From: Botryococcus braunii
Lineage: Eukaryota > Chlorophyta > Trebouxiophyceae
NCBI GenBank assembly: GCA_002005505.1
Contig: KV908504.1
Span: forward strand, 1 to 28,077
Reading direction: 5' to 3'
DNA: 28,077 nucleotides
Shown: positions 8,743-20,818 of the stretch, piece by piece
Position numbering within the stretch: position 1 is the first letter of the stretch
Layout: each line of letters opens with the position of its first letter
Notes under the pieces: model-generated
Told to the model about the DNA's origin: nothing
The model's input: the letters and a program-made list of their open reading frames with translations, nothing else
The model's database searches: none
Position numbers and translations under genes: made by a program

Positions 8743-9570
8743 CTTCTGGAAGGCCTTTGTGAAGTTATTGGGTACTGAGATTGCTATGTCTACTGCTTAC
8801 CACCCTGAGACTGACGGGCAGACAGAGAGGATGAACCGGACCATGGAAGACATGTTAAGAGGGTTTGTGGGGCCGAGACAGGATGACTGGTGCAAGTATT
8901 TAAGCATGGTGGAGTTTGCTTACAATAACTCTCTCCAGGCTTCCACACTGCAGACACCCTTCTTCCTGAATCACGGGCGCCATCCCCTTACTCCCTTGTC
9001 TTCTGCTGTTCCTTCAATTCTGCAAATCCTGCTGTTTCTGAATGGGTTGAGGGGCTGCAGACTGCCTTAAAAAGTGCCAAGTCTAATCTTGCCTCTGCAC
9101 AGCAACGGCAGAAGTCTTATGCAGATAGAAAGAGACGAGACCACCCTTTTAAGGTGGGGGACCAGGTGTTGTTGGCTGCAAGGAAAAACCAGCTTTCACC
9201 TGGGCTCTCGTCTAAGCTATCAGCTAAGTATTTTGGGCCCTTTACTATTGCTGCAGCAGTTGGTACTCGTGCTTTTAGACTTACCTTGCCTGAGACTGTA
9301 AACATCCATCCTGTGTTTCATGTTTCCCAGTTGAAGCCTTATGTGTCTTCATCTTCACCAGTGACCGTTACTTCACCTCCTCCTTTGTATGCAGACAAGC
9401 GTGGCGGCGTCTACGAAGTTGAGGCCATCATTGCTAAGAAGAGAGTTGGAAAGGCTTGGCGGTACTTGGTCAAATGGATGGGCTATGATGAGACTGAAAA
9501 CACTTGGGAGCCCCTTGCCCATGTTCGCCACCTGGCAGACGACGTGGCAGCTGCCCCAGTCCTTTCTTAA
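8743..9570 (+). pseudogene. Gypsy (chromovirus) integrase C-terminus and chromodomain, left copy
   Basis: Downstream half of a Ty3/gypsy integrase, severed at codon HF|W by copia B'. It contains the catalytic Glu region (HPETDGQTERMNRT), then a frame change near 9012 that ends the first frame at 9070. The second frame, open to 9570, carries the linker, the GPF/Y module (KYFGPFTI...HPVFHVSQLKPY) and a C-terminal chromodomain (YEVEAI...KWMGYDETENTWEP). Tyr, Trp and Tyr stand at the three positions of the methyl-lysine aromatic cage. Chromodomains direct chromovirus integration to heterochromatin. The same frame change is present in the right copy, so it predates the duplication. Confidence 0.88.
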
Positions 9571-9670
9571 GTCCCACTTGCGGGCATCCCTTGTTGAGCC
9601 ACTTGCGGCCTTGAGACTTTTCCAGCCATTTGCGGCTGATGACCCTTGGACTTCGCCAGCCAGCTTGGAT
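9571..9670 (+). other. Gypsy 3' untranslated region, left copy
   Basis: About 100 bp between the chromodomain stop and the G-rich tract. It contains three loosely repeated phrases built around CCACTTGCGG / CCATTTGCGG. No ORF of its own. Confidence 0.5.
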
Positions 9671-9715
9671 CTGGGAGGGAGGGAGGGTGGAAGGGTCTGG
9701 GAGGGAGGGGGATCA
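9671..9715 (+). promoter_or_regulatory. G-rich tract and polypurine tract before the gypsy 3' LTR
   Basis: Four GGG runs separated by single A bases (9673-9687) match a strict G-quadruplex pattern. They are followed by a second purine run, GGGAGGGAGGGGGATCA, ending where the LTR is judged to start. The second run is the likely plus-strand primer. The same arrangement occurs at 27433-27477. Confidence 0.7.
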
Positions 9716-10700
9716 TGAATTGGGACTTGCATGCATGTCTCTTGTTAATATGCTTTGCATGGGTCATGTTTCCTTGACCCACGGCTCCATTTTGTGATGC
9801 ACTTGCTGTGGCAGTGTAGCCTGCAAATTGTAGTTCCGTGTCTGAGGCACTTGCTTTGGTATCTTACTCATGAGATACACTATGTGGCAGTTAGCTGTGT
9901 ATGGCTTGCTGCTCTAGACGATATGCCTTATGCCTTTAGTTGGAAAGCCACCTGAAGCGAAGGTTACACTGCCGTGCAGGGTAACTGGACCTAAGGTTTG
10001 AACAAGTGCTAGTCTGATGACTCAACCTAATTGTTTCATCACTGGTGTGAGTGCTGTCAGAGAGTTCGTCCCCTAAGTTAGAGCATCCGCCTTGCAGACG
10101 ATAGTCCTTAGAATGTTAAGGTATTCGAGCATTGAGCAGATGAGTCCCTCGTCTGTGTCGTGCTAACTTGCTTTGTGGACTTAATCCTCTTACTTGCTGA
10201 TTAGTAACTATAGGAGGCGTGATGTCTATAGTTACAGTAAGCAAGGTTCGTAACACCTCTGTCTTACGTTTGTGGCCCCATTGCCATAGACACCATCTCA
10301 TAGCTTATGCCAAGGGGGAGGGCATGTAGCATTTCCTAGGGTATAATGCTCTAGTATGGTCCTTGGCATTGCTCATTGACTTGCCATGTGACCTGGGTTC
10401 GCAGTACAACCTCGCTCAGGTAGTTCGCTCGGTTGCCCGACTACGCGTCTGAGGCAGTACACTATAATTCAACCCACCCTGGGTTTGAGAGTGGGACTGC
10501 GAATCGTTCATGTAACACTCTTTCCGTGCACACCATGAACTGTCTCACTGTCTCCTAAAACCTCTTCCGCTCAGTTATCCCTACAGTCATCGACGCCGTT
10601 GGCATCGTCGTCGTCGTCCACTTTTTTTGACACTTTTGTCGTCGGGGGCGGTGTCGTCGTCGTTGTTGGTCTTGTTTAATAAAGAGCCTATCCTATCCTG
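9716..10700 (+). repeat. Gypsy 3' LTR, left copy (right boundary approximate)
   Basis: Begins TGAATTGGG after the polypurine tract. It matches 27478-27962 closely, then diverges between about 10223 and 10360, then matches again in CCTTGGCATTGCTCATTGAC at the point where the window's right copy ends. An AATAAA at 10678-10683 and GTC-rich simple sequence just before it suggest the LTR, or its R region, reaches about 10700. The 3' boundary is not confirmed, because no 5' LTR of this family is visible in the window. Confidence 0.55.
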
Positions 10701-11031
10701 TCCATTCTCTTTATTCATTTGGATGTCCCGCCTTCATTGAAGCGCGTCCAATGGCGCCTGGCGAAACCCACCCTTGCACCATTGCATTGCATTGGAAGGT
10801 GGGGAGTGACAGCTTGTTCTGCAGGGATCAAACTGTTGCTGAAGTCGGCCGCCAGGTGGATTCTCTGTGGTGGTAATAAACTGGTGGCATCAATCGTCAA
10901 AAGCTTTAATTTGAAGTCCTGGGAAAAGTCTTGCTCCAGCTTTTAATTTATGCATTACGACTGTTCTAAGAAAAATTTCATTTGCCAAGCCACAACAGGT
11001 CATTGAGAAGAAAAATGATTGTCATCGTGAG

Positions 11032-11413
<382 letters not shown>

Positions 11414-11519
11414 CTCATAACATCATCACCCGAGGCCTAACGGTGTCCTTCAACATTCATTCTGTGTGGTAGACAGTCGCAGACTTGCGATTTTGTTCCG
11501 ACCATATATATCGGACTTC

Positions 11520-11547
11520 AACAGTTAAATAAATTTATTTAACTGTT
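11520..11547. repeat. 28-bp perfect AT-rich palindrome
   Basis: AACAGTTAAATAAA followed at once by its exact reverse complement, with no spacer. Flanking bases do not extend the symmetry. It could be a cruciform site, a dimeric protein-binding site or the scar of a transposon. Nothing nearby decides between these. Confidence 0.9.
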
Positions 11548-12473
11548 TAAACACGTCCAAATCTATAAGTACTTGCGTTTTAATCAAAGTTGTGGTAATA
11601 TGAGGAGCGGCAAAGTGTTCATTCCTCCTAACGCTGACTGATGCGCTCACTTGCTTGTTTTCCCCCTTCAATTATTGCAGATGATATGCAAGCGATTAAA
11701 AATGTATTGTGATTCTCCGACTGAAGTTTCTGGCATGGCCAATCACCACCTCGACCGGGCTCGCCATTACGCACGTTCATGGGAACTGCGGATGTAGTTC
11801 TTGATGTGACGTAACGTGGGCTACGTTTATTTCCCGACCCCTCCGGACCTGATGCTGGCACTCGCAGCGATAGCTATCGACAATAGTCGAACGTCTTCTT
11901 CTTCGACGATACCCACGGACTACTGCTACATAGATTCTGACGATATTCATGATGTTTTCCTGTACTTCAGCCTGTCTCCGTTTGGGTCCTCATCTGTTTA
12001 GTGCGATCATGCGTTCCTGGGATGGAGGTATACGTTCCTGGCATGGCACATTCATGCGCCTCCCGGACAGCTGCCAGCCCCGGGAGATATACTGCAGCTG
12101 GATTACACTACTCCATTGCGTAACAGATTTCCTGATCTTTGCCGAGTATTGCGGATATCAGGTGCGGACACGATAGTGTTCTCGGTGTTGCCATCGACTG
12201 ATCCTTCCGGGCCCCCCACTGCCCAGTGCACTCGTGTTACTCCGTCATCACCACGTATTCAGTGTCTTGATGAGCATGGCTGTTCAGTTTGTTACATTGC
12301 TTGATGCCATGGCGGTGTTCTTATGACGAGGGATTATCGGCATTGTAGACCAGTGACTACCGGTGTTTCTACTCTCCTACTGGTGTTTTTCAGCACCATC
12401 TACCGGTGTTTTTCAACACCATTTTTGACGGGATATAGCCTGGGACCTTCCCGTGGTTCCCGTTGTGAGTACC

Positions 12474-12511
12474 CCTCTCAAGGATCGTCCGGACGGACGA
12501 TCCTTCAGAGG
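12474..12511. repeat. Long inverted repeat, 18-bp arms with a 2-bp centre
   Basis: Arms CCTCTCAAGGATCGTCCG and CGGACGATCCTTCAGAGG, separated by GA, with one mismatch. This is GC-rich compared with the surroundings and would fold into a strong hairpin in DNA or RNA. There is no adjacent U-run or gene to make it a terminator. Confidence 0.88.
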
Positions 12512-12818
12512 TGGGAAACCGACACCAGGCCAAAACACAAATCTTAATTTGTGCTCGTTTATGGTGTGGATGAAATCGTTTCGTATCCTGGACACTTCCG
12601 ACTCACTGCGCAAGAGGGCGGATGCCGCATGGAATACGACTCATCATGAGATAAAACTGCATGAATTAGCTGCATATGATTGGTTTGATGTTGTACTGTG
12701 CCTAACATATCCGTGGATGGCTATGCGCTTCGATGTGTGCTGTTCAGAGAGAAGGATCCTTAGATTGTTTACGTGTATTTTGACTTTGATTCCGTTTTTG
12801 GCACGGACAACTGCATTT

Positions 12819-12901
12819 ATGTAGATGTGCACAGGATTATGTCTTATGACGGAAGATCGCCATGTAGATGTGCACAGGATTATGTCTTATGACGGAAGAT
12901 C
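12819..12901 (+). repeat. Tandem duplication of a 40-bp unit, period 43 bp
   Basis: Two exact copies (12819-12858 and 12862-12901), each starting ATGTAGATG and ending GAAGATC, joined by three bases. It lies just upstream of the first recognisable gypsy sequence and may mark a recent slippage event. Confidence 0.92.
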
Positions 12902-13167
12902 ACTTGGGCAAGAGAGATGCAGCTCCTCACCTTCCTTCTAGTGATGCTCATATGAGACATGCATGTTGTCTTGTTTGTTGATAGTAGTAACAGGGAGTGT
13001 ACTGTTAGCCAGCTTGTGTCACAATTACTGCCAGGTACCAAATTGTCTGTGCTCTCTTGCCCAAGTGACTGTGAACAGGTGTTGGAAGGGACTACTCAAC
13101 AGCAGTCTCATGATTTATTACTCTCGGCTTCTGTTTTGGCTGCACTGGGTCTTACTTCCACCTTTAA

Positions 13168-13773
13168 GTGCACACCCACTGCAGTTCCAATACAGGCTTG
13201 CCCTTGTTTCGTTGCCTGGTTCAGACTGGTTGTCTTCGTGTGAAGAAGAAACCCCTGCCCGCAACCTCTTTTGACTCTTTTGTTCAGCTTAATGGTAGAC
13301 ACATAGTGGATGGTCTTGACCTTTCTTCTACTTGCATTGAATTTGAGGGAATTCTTGCTGGTAGACCTGTCAGGATTTTGTTAGACAGTGGGGCCTCTGC
13401 AAACTTTATTGATGATAAACTTGTGGAGGAGCTTGCCCTTCCCACTGTTCCTTTAGGTTCACATGTTACTGTAAGAGTGGCTGATGGTAGGACTTCTGTA
13501 GTAGGACATAGTGTGTCAACTGACCTGACTGTGGGAACTTTGGGTTTTGGAGTCACCTGCCTTCCCACTGAGTTGACCTACTATGATCTTGTCTTAGGCA
13601 AACCTTGGTTAACTGTCTTCAATCCCATTGTGAATTGGAAATTGAATGCTGTTTCTTTGGTTCATGCTAATAAAACACATGTACTTCTGGGCTGTCAGAG
13701 GTCAGGCATACCTGGGTATGTGATCTCCTCCATGGAAGTGGAAGAGATGGTTAAGTTGGGTGAATCAGTGTAA
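13168..13773 (+). pseudogene. Gypsy aspartic protease region
   Basis: Open frame following an in-frame TAA at 13165-13167, with a GTG-like first codon, so it is a remnant of a longer gag-pol frame rather than a gene with its own start. The retropepsin signature RILLDSGASANFID is present (catalytic Asp at about residue 73), followed by the conserved hydrophobic stretch ending VLGKPWL. No CCHC knuckle lies upstream. The frame stops at a TAA at 13771-13773, but RT resumes in the same frame 10 bp later, so this TAA is probably a nonsense mutation in a former continuous polyprotein. Confidence 0.85.
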
Positions 13774-15476
13774 GTTATTCAATTGAATGCAGTGACTGAC
13801 AATGTTTCAGATACTAATATGATGTTCCAGAGTTGGAGCAGCTTTTTGCAGGAATTTAAGGATGTACTGTCTGGACTTCCTGAAGGCCTTCCTCCTTCTC
13901 GTGCTGGTGATCATCATAACAGATTGGAGCCGGACGCAACTCCTCTAGCCTCCCGCATTTATCCACTGTCTGGAGCTCAGCTTGCTGAGCTACGTGCACA
14001 GTTGCAAGAGCTCCTTGAGAGGGGATTCATCCGCCCATCAACCTCTCCATTTGGTGCACCCATTCTATTTGTTCCCAAAAAGGATGGTGGTTGGCGTCTA
14101 TGCATTGATTACAGAGCCTTAAATAGGATTACTGTTAGGAATCAACGCCTAGAATTGATGAGATGTTTGAGCAATTACATGGAAGTTGTGTGTTTTCTAA
14201 GCTTGACCTTGCCTATGGCTACCACCAGATTCGTATGCATGAGGACAGCATAGAGAAGACTGCTTTTAAAACCCGTTATGGTCATTATGAGTTCACTGTT
14301 ATGCCTTTTGGGTTAACTAATGCTTCTGCCACTTTTCAATCTGTTATGAATACTATCCTGGCTCCCTTTCTGGATAGGTTTGTGTTGGTTTACCTAGATG
14401 ATTTCCCCATATATTCTAAATATGTTGAAGAACATATGGAGCATTTGAGAATTGTCTTGTCAGTGCTTATGGAACATAAATTTTATTGTAAAAGGTCTAA
14501 GTGTGACTTTGTTGCCAAGCAGGTGGAATACCTAGGACACCTGTTGACTCCTCATGGGATTATGGTGGATCCAAGGAAGGTTGCAGCCATCCAGGATTGG
14601 CCCACTCCCTTGAACGTGTCACAGTTGAGAGGGTTTCTAGGCTTGACACAGTATTATGACACTTTCATGGATCATTTTGTAGATGTTGCTTATCCTCTTA
14701 CTGAGTTGCTGAAGAAGGATGTGCCTTGGACTTGGGAGGGACCTCAAATCCAAGCCTTTGTTGCATTGAAGGATCTTGTCTCTACTCCTCCTTGTTTATT
14801 AATGCCTGATTTAGATAAACCTTTTGTTGTGCATGTAGATGCCTCAGGCTTTGCTGTGGGTGCTATTTTGCAGCAGGACCAGGGTCAGGGACTGCAGCCC
14901 GTCGCGTTCGAGTCCAGGAAACTCCAGCCCCCTGAGAGGAAATTAGCCCCTTATGGCAGAGAATTATTGGCTCTTGTTCATGCTTTGCTTAAATGGAAAC
15001 ATTTGCTGCTGGGTGCTAAGTTTACTGTACACACTGACCAGCAAGCACTTAAGTATTTGTTGACTGCTCCTGTTAGGACGAGTAGAAAGGAAAGGTGGCT
15101 CACTGAGATCATGAGATTCATGCATGATATTAAGTATGTTAAGGGCACTGATAATGTGGTTGCAGATGCTTTGTCTAGGCGTGTTGACCTTTCAGTGATG
15201 CATGTCTCCTCTGTTTCTGTTTCTTCTCTCCTACAAGAGATTGCCTTGCTTTGTGCTTCTGACCCCACAGTGATTAAACTTGTGGATGAAGGTGTTTTGG
15301 TATTGAGAGACTCTGTACCTTATTCTGTGCAGTCAGGGAAGGTGTATGTACCTGATGCATTGAGAGAGAAGGTGCTGAGAGAGTGTAATGCCACACCCTT
15401 TTCTGGACATCTCTGTATTAACAAGATGTATGAGCTAGTGTGCAGGGAGTTTTGGTGGCCACGTCTCAGCTCATAA
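13774..15476 (+). pseudogene. Gypsy reverse transcriptase and RNase H, frameshifted
   Basis: RT begins in the protease frame ([29 protein letters not shown], to about 14142). It then shifts frame where the conserved Tyr-Pro-Leu-Pro stretch should be, consistent with loss of about 10 nt near 14142-14150. It continues from about 14150 with [29 protein letters not shown] and the catalytic YLDDFPIYS (14391 onward). RNase H follows (VVHVDASG, HTDQQALKYL, ADALSRR), then the start of the integrase zinc domain. There the usual first His appears as Asn (ECNATPFSGHL). The frame ends at a TAA at 15474-15476. The motif order and the chromodomain downstream place it in Ty3/gypsy. Confidence 0.9.
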
Positions 15477-15807
15477 GTCAGGGACTTTTGCAGGTCTTGT
15501 GACACCTGCCAGCGCACTAAAGGGACTGGAGCCGTACCTTATGGTTTGCTACAGCCACTGCCCATTCCCGATGGACCTCGGCAGATCGTCTCCCTTGATT
15601 TAGTGACTGATTTACCTGTCTGCTGTGGTTTGGATTCTATTGTGGTATTTGTTGATAGGTTCTCTAAATTGTGTGTCTTAGCTGCATGCATGAAAACCAT
15701 CACTGCACCTCAACTTGCACAACTGTTTGTTGACAGGGTCTTCGTTAGGTTTGGTATGCCTACATCCATTGTTAGTGATAGAGATCCTTGATTCACTAGT
15801 CACTTCT
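15477..15807 (+). pseudogene. Gypsy integrase, N-terminal and central part
   Basis: Same frame as the RT after the TAA at 15474. It contains the Cys pair of the zinc domain (CRSCDTCQRTKG), the first core Asp in SLDLVTDLP, and the second Asp in SIVSDRDP. A TGA at 15789-15791 follows where Arg is usual (likely CGA to TGA), then FTSHF, and the sequence is cut by the LTR of copia B. The third catalytic residue lies across the insertion near 26590. Confidence 0.88.
15803..15807. repeat. Target-site duplication of copia B, left copy (CTTCT)
   Basis: CTTCT precedes the left LTR and recurs at 26507-26511. The same five bases border the B' LTR at 8743-8747, giving the identical insertion position in both gypsy copies. 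Confidence 0.92.
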
Positions 15808-16537
15808 TGTACAATTCTGAGCTCGGCGTTTCCTGTATGACCCGGCACGAGGGTGTTTAGTCCGGCGACACTCTTGTTGTATGTCGGTTAACAAGCAGTG
15901 GCGACTGTGAGTGAGATGACTTGACTGGCAACAGTTGAACGACAAACACCCGAAGTGCTTTTGATGTCCCAATCAAGTGCTACAATGCTTATTGCTCTCT
16001 CTCATCACTCAGCAATTCAAACTACTCTATCTACGAAGTTACTGATAGTCTGCATTACCGATGTCCGATGAGCTAAAACATTAGCACCTTTCTAATACAC
16101 ATTCTCTAGACCCTTTCCTAATCCATTGTTCTTGTGCACGTAATGTCATGACAACAGTTTACCTGTATGACCCGGCACGAGGGTGTTTAGTCCGGCGACA
16201 CTCTTGTTGTATGTCGGTTAACAAGCAGTGGCGACTGTGAGTGAGATGACTTGACTGGCAACAGTTGAACGACAAACACCCGAAGGGCTTTTGATGTCCC
16301 AATCAAGTGCCTCATCCCTTCGAGCCTGGAGCATATAGCCTTTCGAGCAAACCGTGTCTGATTACCTCATCCTCCCTCTTCAGCGTAAAATTGGTCTAGA
16401 TTGGTTCTGGCAGAACTCCTAGGTTCTGCCACCTATTACTCATTCTAATGAATGTTCTCACTGGTAATTGGAGCTGATCTGGCCACCATTACTCTTCTGA
16501 GGGAAAGGCACCAAAATGTCCTTTCACTATTATAACA
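15808..16537 (-). repeat. 3' LTR of copia B (730 bp, two-unit form)
   Basis: On the plus strand it runs from TGTACAATTC to TATTATAACA. Two 148-bp units (15833-15980 and 16163-16310) are 330 bp apart and differ at one base. It is closely similar to the B' LTR at 8012-8742. Confidence 0.92.
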
Positions 16538-16555
16538 CTTCCCCTTGCCTTTTCC
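16538..16555 (-). promoter_or_regulatory. Polypurine tract of copia B
   Basis: On the minus strand GGAAAAGGCAAGGGGAAG lies between the RT stop and the 3' LTR. It shares AAGGGGAAG with copia A. Confidence 0.85.
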
Positions 16556-18172
16556 TCACAAAAACTTGGCCAAACCCAGAGCCTCACGATGTCCCTGAAA
16601 TACCTGCCTTGTTAAAGGCTTGGTGAAGATGTCTGCTACATTCCTGGCTGAGGGAACGTATTTCACATCCACCTGTCCCAATGCAATAGCTTCACGAGCA
16701 AAGTGGAAGCTGATTGCAATATGCTTAGTGTGCTTTGAGAACACTGGATTTCTGAGATGATTGATACATCCCTGATTATCACAGTGAATCTTGACTGTCC
16801 ACGGAGAAATGCCAATTTCTTCGAGGAACCCCTTCACCCAATTAGCCTCCTTGACAGCTGCACTTGCCGCCATGAACTCAGCTTCTACAGTGGAAGTGGC
16901 CACTGCAGACTGCTTCTTGCTTCCCCAAACTACAACCCCCCCAAACACACGGATGACGTAACCGGTAGTGGAGAAGCGATAATCTTGATCACCGCCATAA
17001 TCAGCATCTACAAAACCCTCTAACTCTGTATCCTTCCCTCCAAGAATCAGAGCCAGCTCTCTCGTTCCCTTAAGATATTTCAGCACTCTGATGGCTTCAT
17101 TCCAGTGTGCTGTGGTAGGATTAATCCTATAACGAGAGAGTACCCCCATAGCTTGAGCTATATCAGGCCTGGTGGTATTGGCAATATACAGCAGAGATCC
17201 AACCAGCTCACAGTATCTGTGTCCTGGAGGCAAAATGCTCCCAGCACCAATACTGTCACTGTTGTCTTTAGACATAGGCCTCTGGGTGGCAACAAAATCT
17301 TTAGTCATTGGAGTGTCAGGCCCCAAAGACTCCAGATCCAGCTCAAATTTCTCGACCAGTGCATCAATTTTAGGGATATACCTCAATGAAATGAGGCCTT
17401 TATCCCTATCTCTCATCACTTGGCAGCCCAAGAAATCCTTCACCTCTCCCAAATCATGAATGGTGAATTCCTGCTTGAGCAATCCCTTCACTCTCTCAAT
17501 CTCTCCCATGCCCTTGGACACTATCAACAGATCATCAACATATTTTAACACAAAAGACTTTCCTCCATCTACTGAGCACTTAACATAGACACCAGCATCA
17601 CTCTTGCACACCTCATATCCCATGGTATGCAGCTTCTCATTCAGGGTCTTATGCCATGCCCTGGGTGCTTGCTTCAGCCCATATAAGGCCTTCTTCAAGC
17701 GACACACAGTGTTGCCATCCCCATTCTCAAACCCAGGAGGTTGTGTGACATACACCTCCTCTTCCAATTCACCATTCAAGAATGCTGTCTTGACATCCAC
17801 TTGGTGGATCTCAAGACCCTCTTGTGCAGCCACTGAAAGCAATGCTCTCCTAGACCCATAACTGCTGGTTGGTGCAAATACCTCCATGACATCTACACCA
17901 GGGATTTGCCTACATCCCTGTGCAACCAACCTTGCCTTGAACCTCAGCACATTACCATGAGCATCCATTTTCACTGAGAAAATCCAGTGAACTGGAATCA
18001 CTTTATGACCACGAGGCCTGGGGACATACTCCATCACCTCGTGGGCATCCAAAGAATTTTGCTCTTCCTGCATGGCAGCCTTCCAGTATTCCCACTGGGG
18101 AGACTGCTGTGCCTCTCTCAAGCTTGAGGGCACACTAATCTTGCTGAAACGCACTCCAGTATGCTTCCCCTA
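16556..18172 (-). CDS. Copia B reverse transcriptase-RNase H
   Basis: An open frame of about 532 codons downstream (minus strand) of an in-frame TAG at 18172-18170. RT motifs in order: REAQQSPQWEYWKAAM, VIPVHWIFSVK, VDVKTAFLNGELEEEVY, LYGLKQAPRAWH, catalytic YVDDLLIV (about 17542-17519). RNase H motifs: VDADYGGD, STVEAEFMA, KHIAISFHFAREAI. It is very similar to copia A RT, so A and B are related families. The first listed codon at 18154 is GTG, not a credible start; this was part of a longer polyprotein. The domain itself has no visible lesion, so selection relaxed only recently or loss has been by insertion and stops elsewhere. Confidence 0.92.
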
Positions 18173-18519
18173 TTCTCCAAGGCTCTCAGCAGTGCTACTC
18201 TCATTCTCCTTCTCACCCACTACTCTTCCACTGACTGTCGCCGTACTGCACATTGGTGCAGTTTGCGAGGATTCTGATTTTCCTCGCTGCTCTCTCTCTC
18301 TCTGAGACTCACAGTTTGCCCTTTCGAGCTTACTGCTTCGCACCCTCACATCATCCTCCCAGACACAGGTACCTCTCGAAAAGCTCTTGTAATTGGGCAA
18401 ATTCGCACACTGTCCAAGCTTCCGATTCACCTCCTCATTCACACTCTTACATGACTGACGTTTTCCAGTCTCGTCAGAGCTCTCACAGGCAATTGAACCA
18501 CTCTGCTCAGCTTGGGCAC
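18170..18519 (-). pseudogene. Copia B integrase-RT linker, distal part
   Basis: Hydrophilic Ser/Glu/Arg/Cys-rich linker in frame with RT, ending at the TAG (18172-18170). At its upstream end it meets the composite element. Removing the composite and one GGCAC copy joins it in frame to the linker part at 21570, with no stop at the junction. Composition resembles the copia A linker (4100-5000), but the sequence is poorly conserved. Confidence 0.8.
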
Positions 18520-19270
18520 AATCCCCCGGAAAAATAAGTGGCGGTCGAATGTACAGGGCGAAATTGCTTAAGGTAGCCGCACGTGCCTAGGGAAGCGAGA
18601 CACAGTCATGTGTAGCTCTAGTGCTGACGTGGTATGTACTGCCAAGAGTACGATGAACCGACTCTCTCTTTCGCACTTAGGCGAATTTTCTAAGGTGGGC
18701 AAGCGGGCGACTCGGTAGTGGTCCAGCGTCGTCACGCCTGAAATTCTAACAAAGAAAATTCCCTTTCCAAATTAAAGTTGATTAGAAAGTTAGGCACAAG
18801 GCCGTGTATTTGAAGAGGGACGGTCAGGGCGTGTGAGTTTTCAGGTAAGCCAATGTACTCCGTACAAGGTTCGGGGGTCACTTTGGGCTAAAATGCAAAT
18901 TTGCATGCTGTATTTTCGTGTGGTAGGAGGGGGATAGGAGCTCAGCATGGGTTTGGGTGCCACTATCCAAAGGATTGGCCCTTAAAAGAGGTGTGTGTGG
19001 GCCCGGCCCCGCGAGCAAGGTCTAAGGGGAAACCTTGTGAGGCTTTAAACGCAAGGGCCGAAGGGGACAAAACTTGGGGAAACAGAAAATCTGGGCCTTG
19101 TCAAAAATTTGGGGATTGCTCGCAAGCTATTTAGAGTCATGGCTTGCTAGCCCCATGCGCTAATAACAACTCACAAAGGGACCGTTTAATGGCACGCTTG
19201 TATGCAGAGCCCCTATCTAGATGTAGCAACAACTTCTTAAAGTGACCGCCACTTGTTTATTCGGGGGAGT
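18520..19270 (+). repeat. Composite element, module 1 (751 bp)
   Basis: Terminal inverted repeats at 18520-18546 and about 19244-19270. It contains CTTAAGGTAGCC at 18567-18578, the same 12 bases found in the highly conserved core of eukaryotic large-subunit rRNA. A 77-codon open frame at 18901-19134 has no ATG start and no recognisable motif, so I do not call it a gene. Confidence 0.88.

Positions 19271-20818
<1,548 letters not shown>

Noticed and set aside
10381..10480. tRNA-like phrase around GGGTTCGCAG
   Set aside because: No cloverleaf can be drawn, and no A-box lies at the right distance.
10752..10770. TGGCGCC-starting stretch resembling a retroviral primer-binding site after the left gypsy LTR
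   Set aside because: The match to a tRNA 3' end breaks after a few bases, and this is the 3' side of the element, where no primer site is expected.
12959..13243. Open frames upstream of the gypsy protease as a possible gag
   Set aside because: No CCHC zinc knuckle or capsid-like sequence, and overlapping frames of similar length; not distinguishable from chance.
18901..19134. 77-codon ORF conserved in both composite modules (also 21200-21433)
   Set aside because: It starts at TTG, not ATG, shows no motif, and is conserved only because the modules are near-identical repeats.
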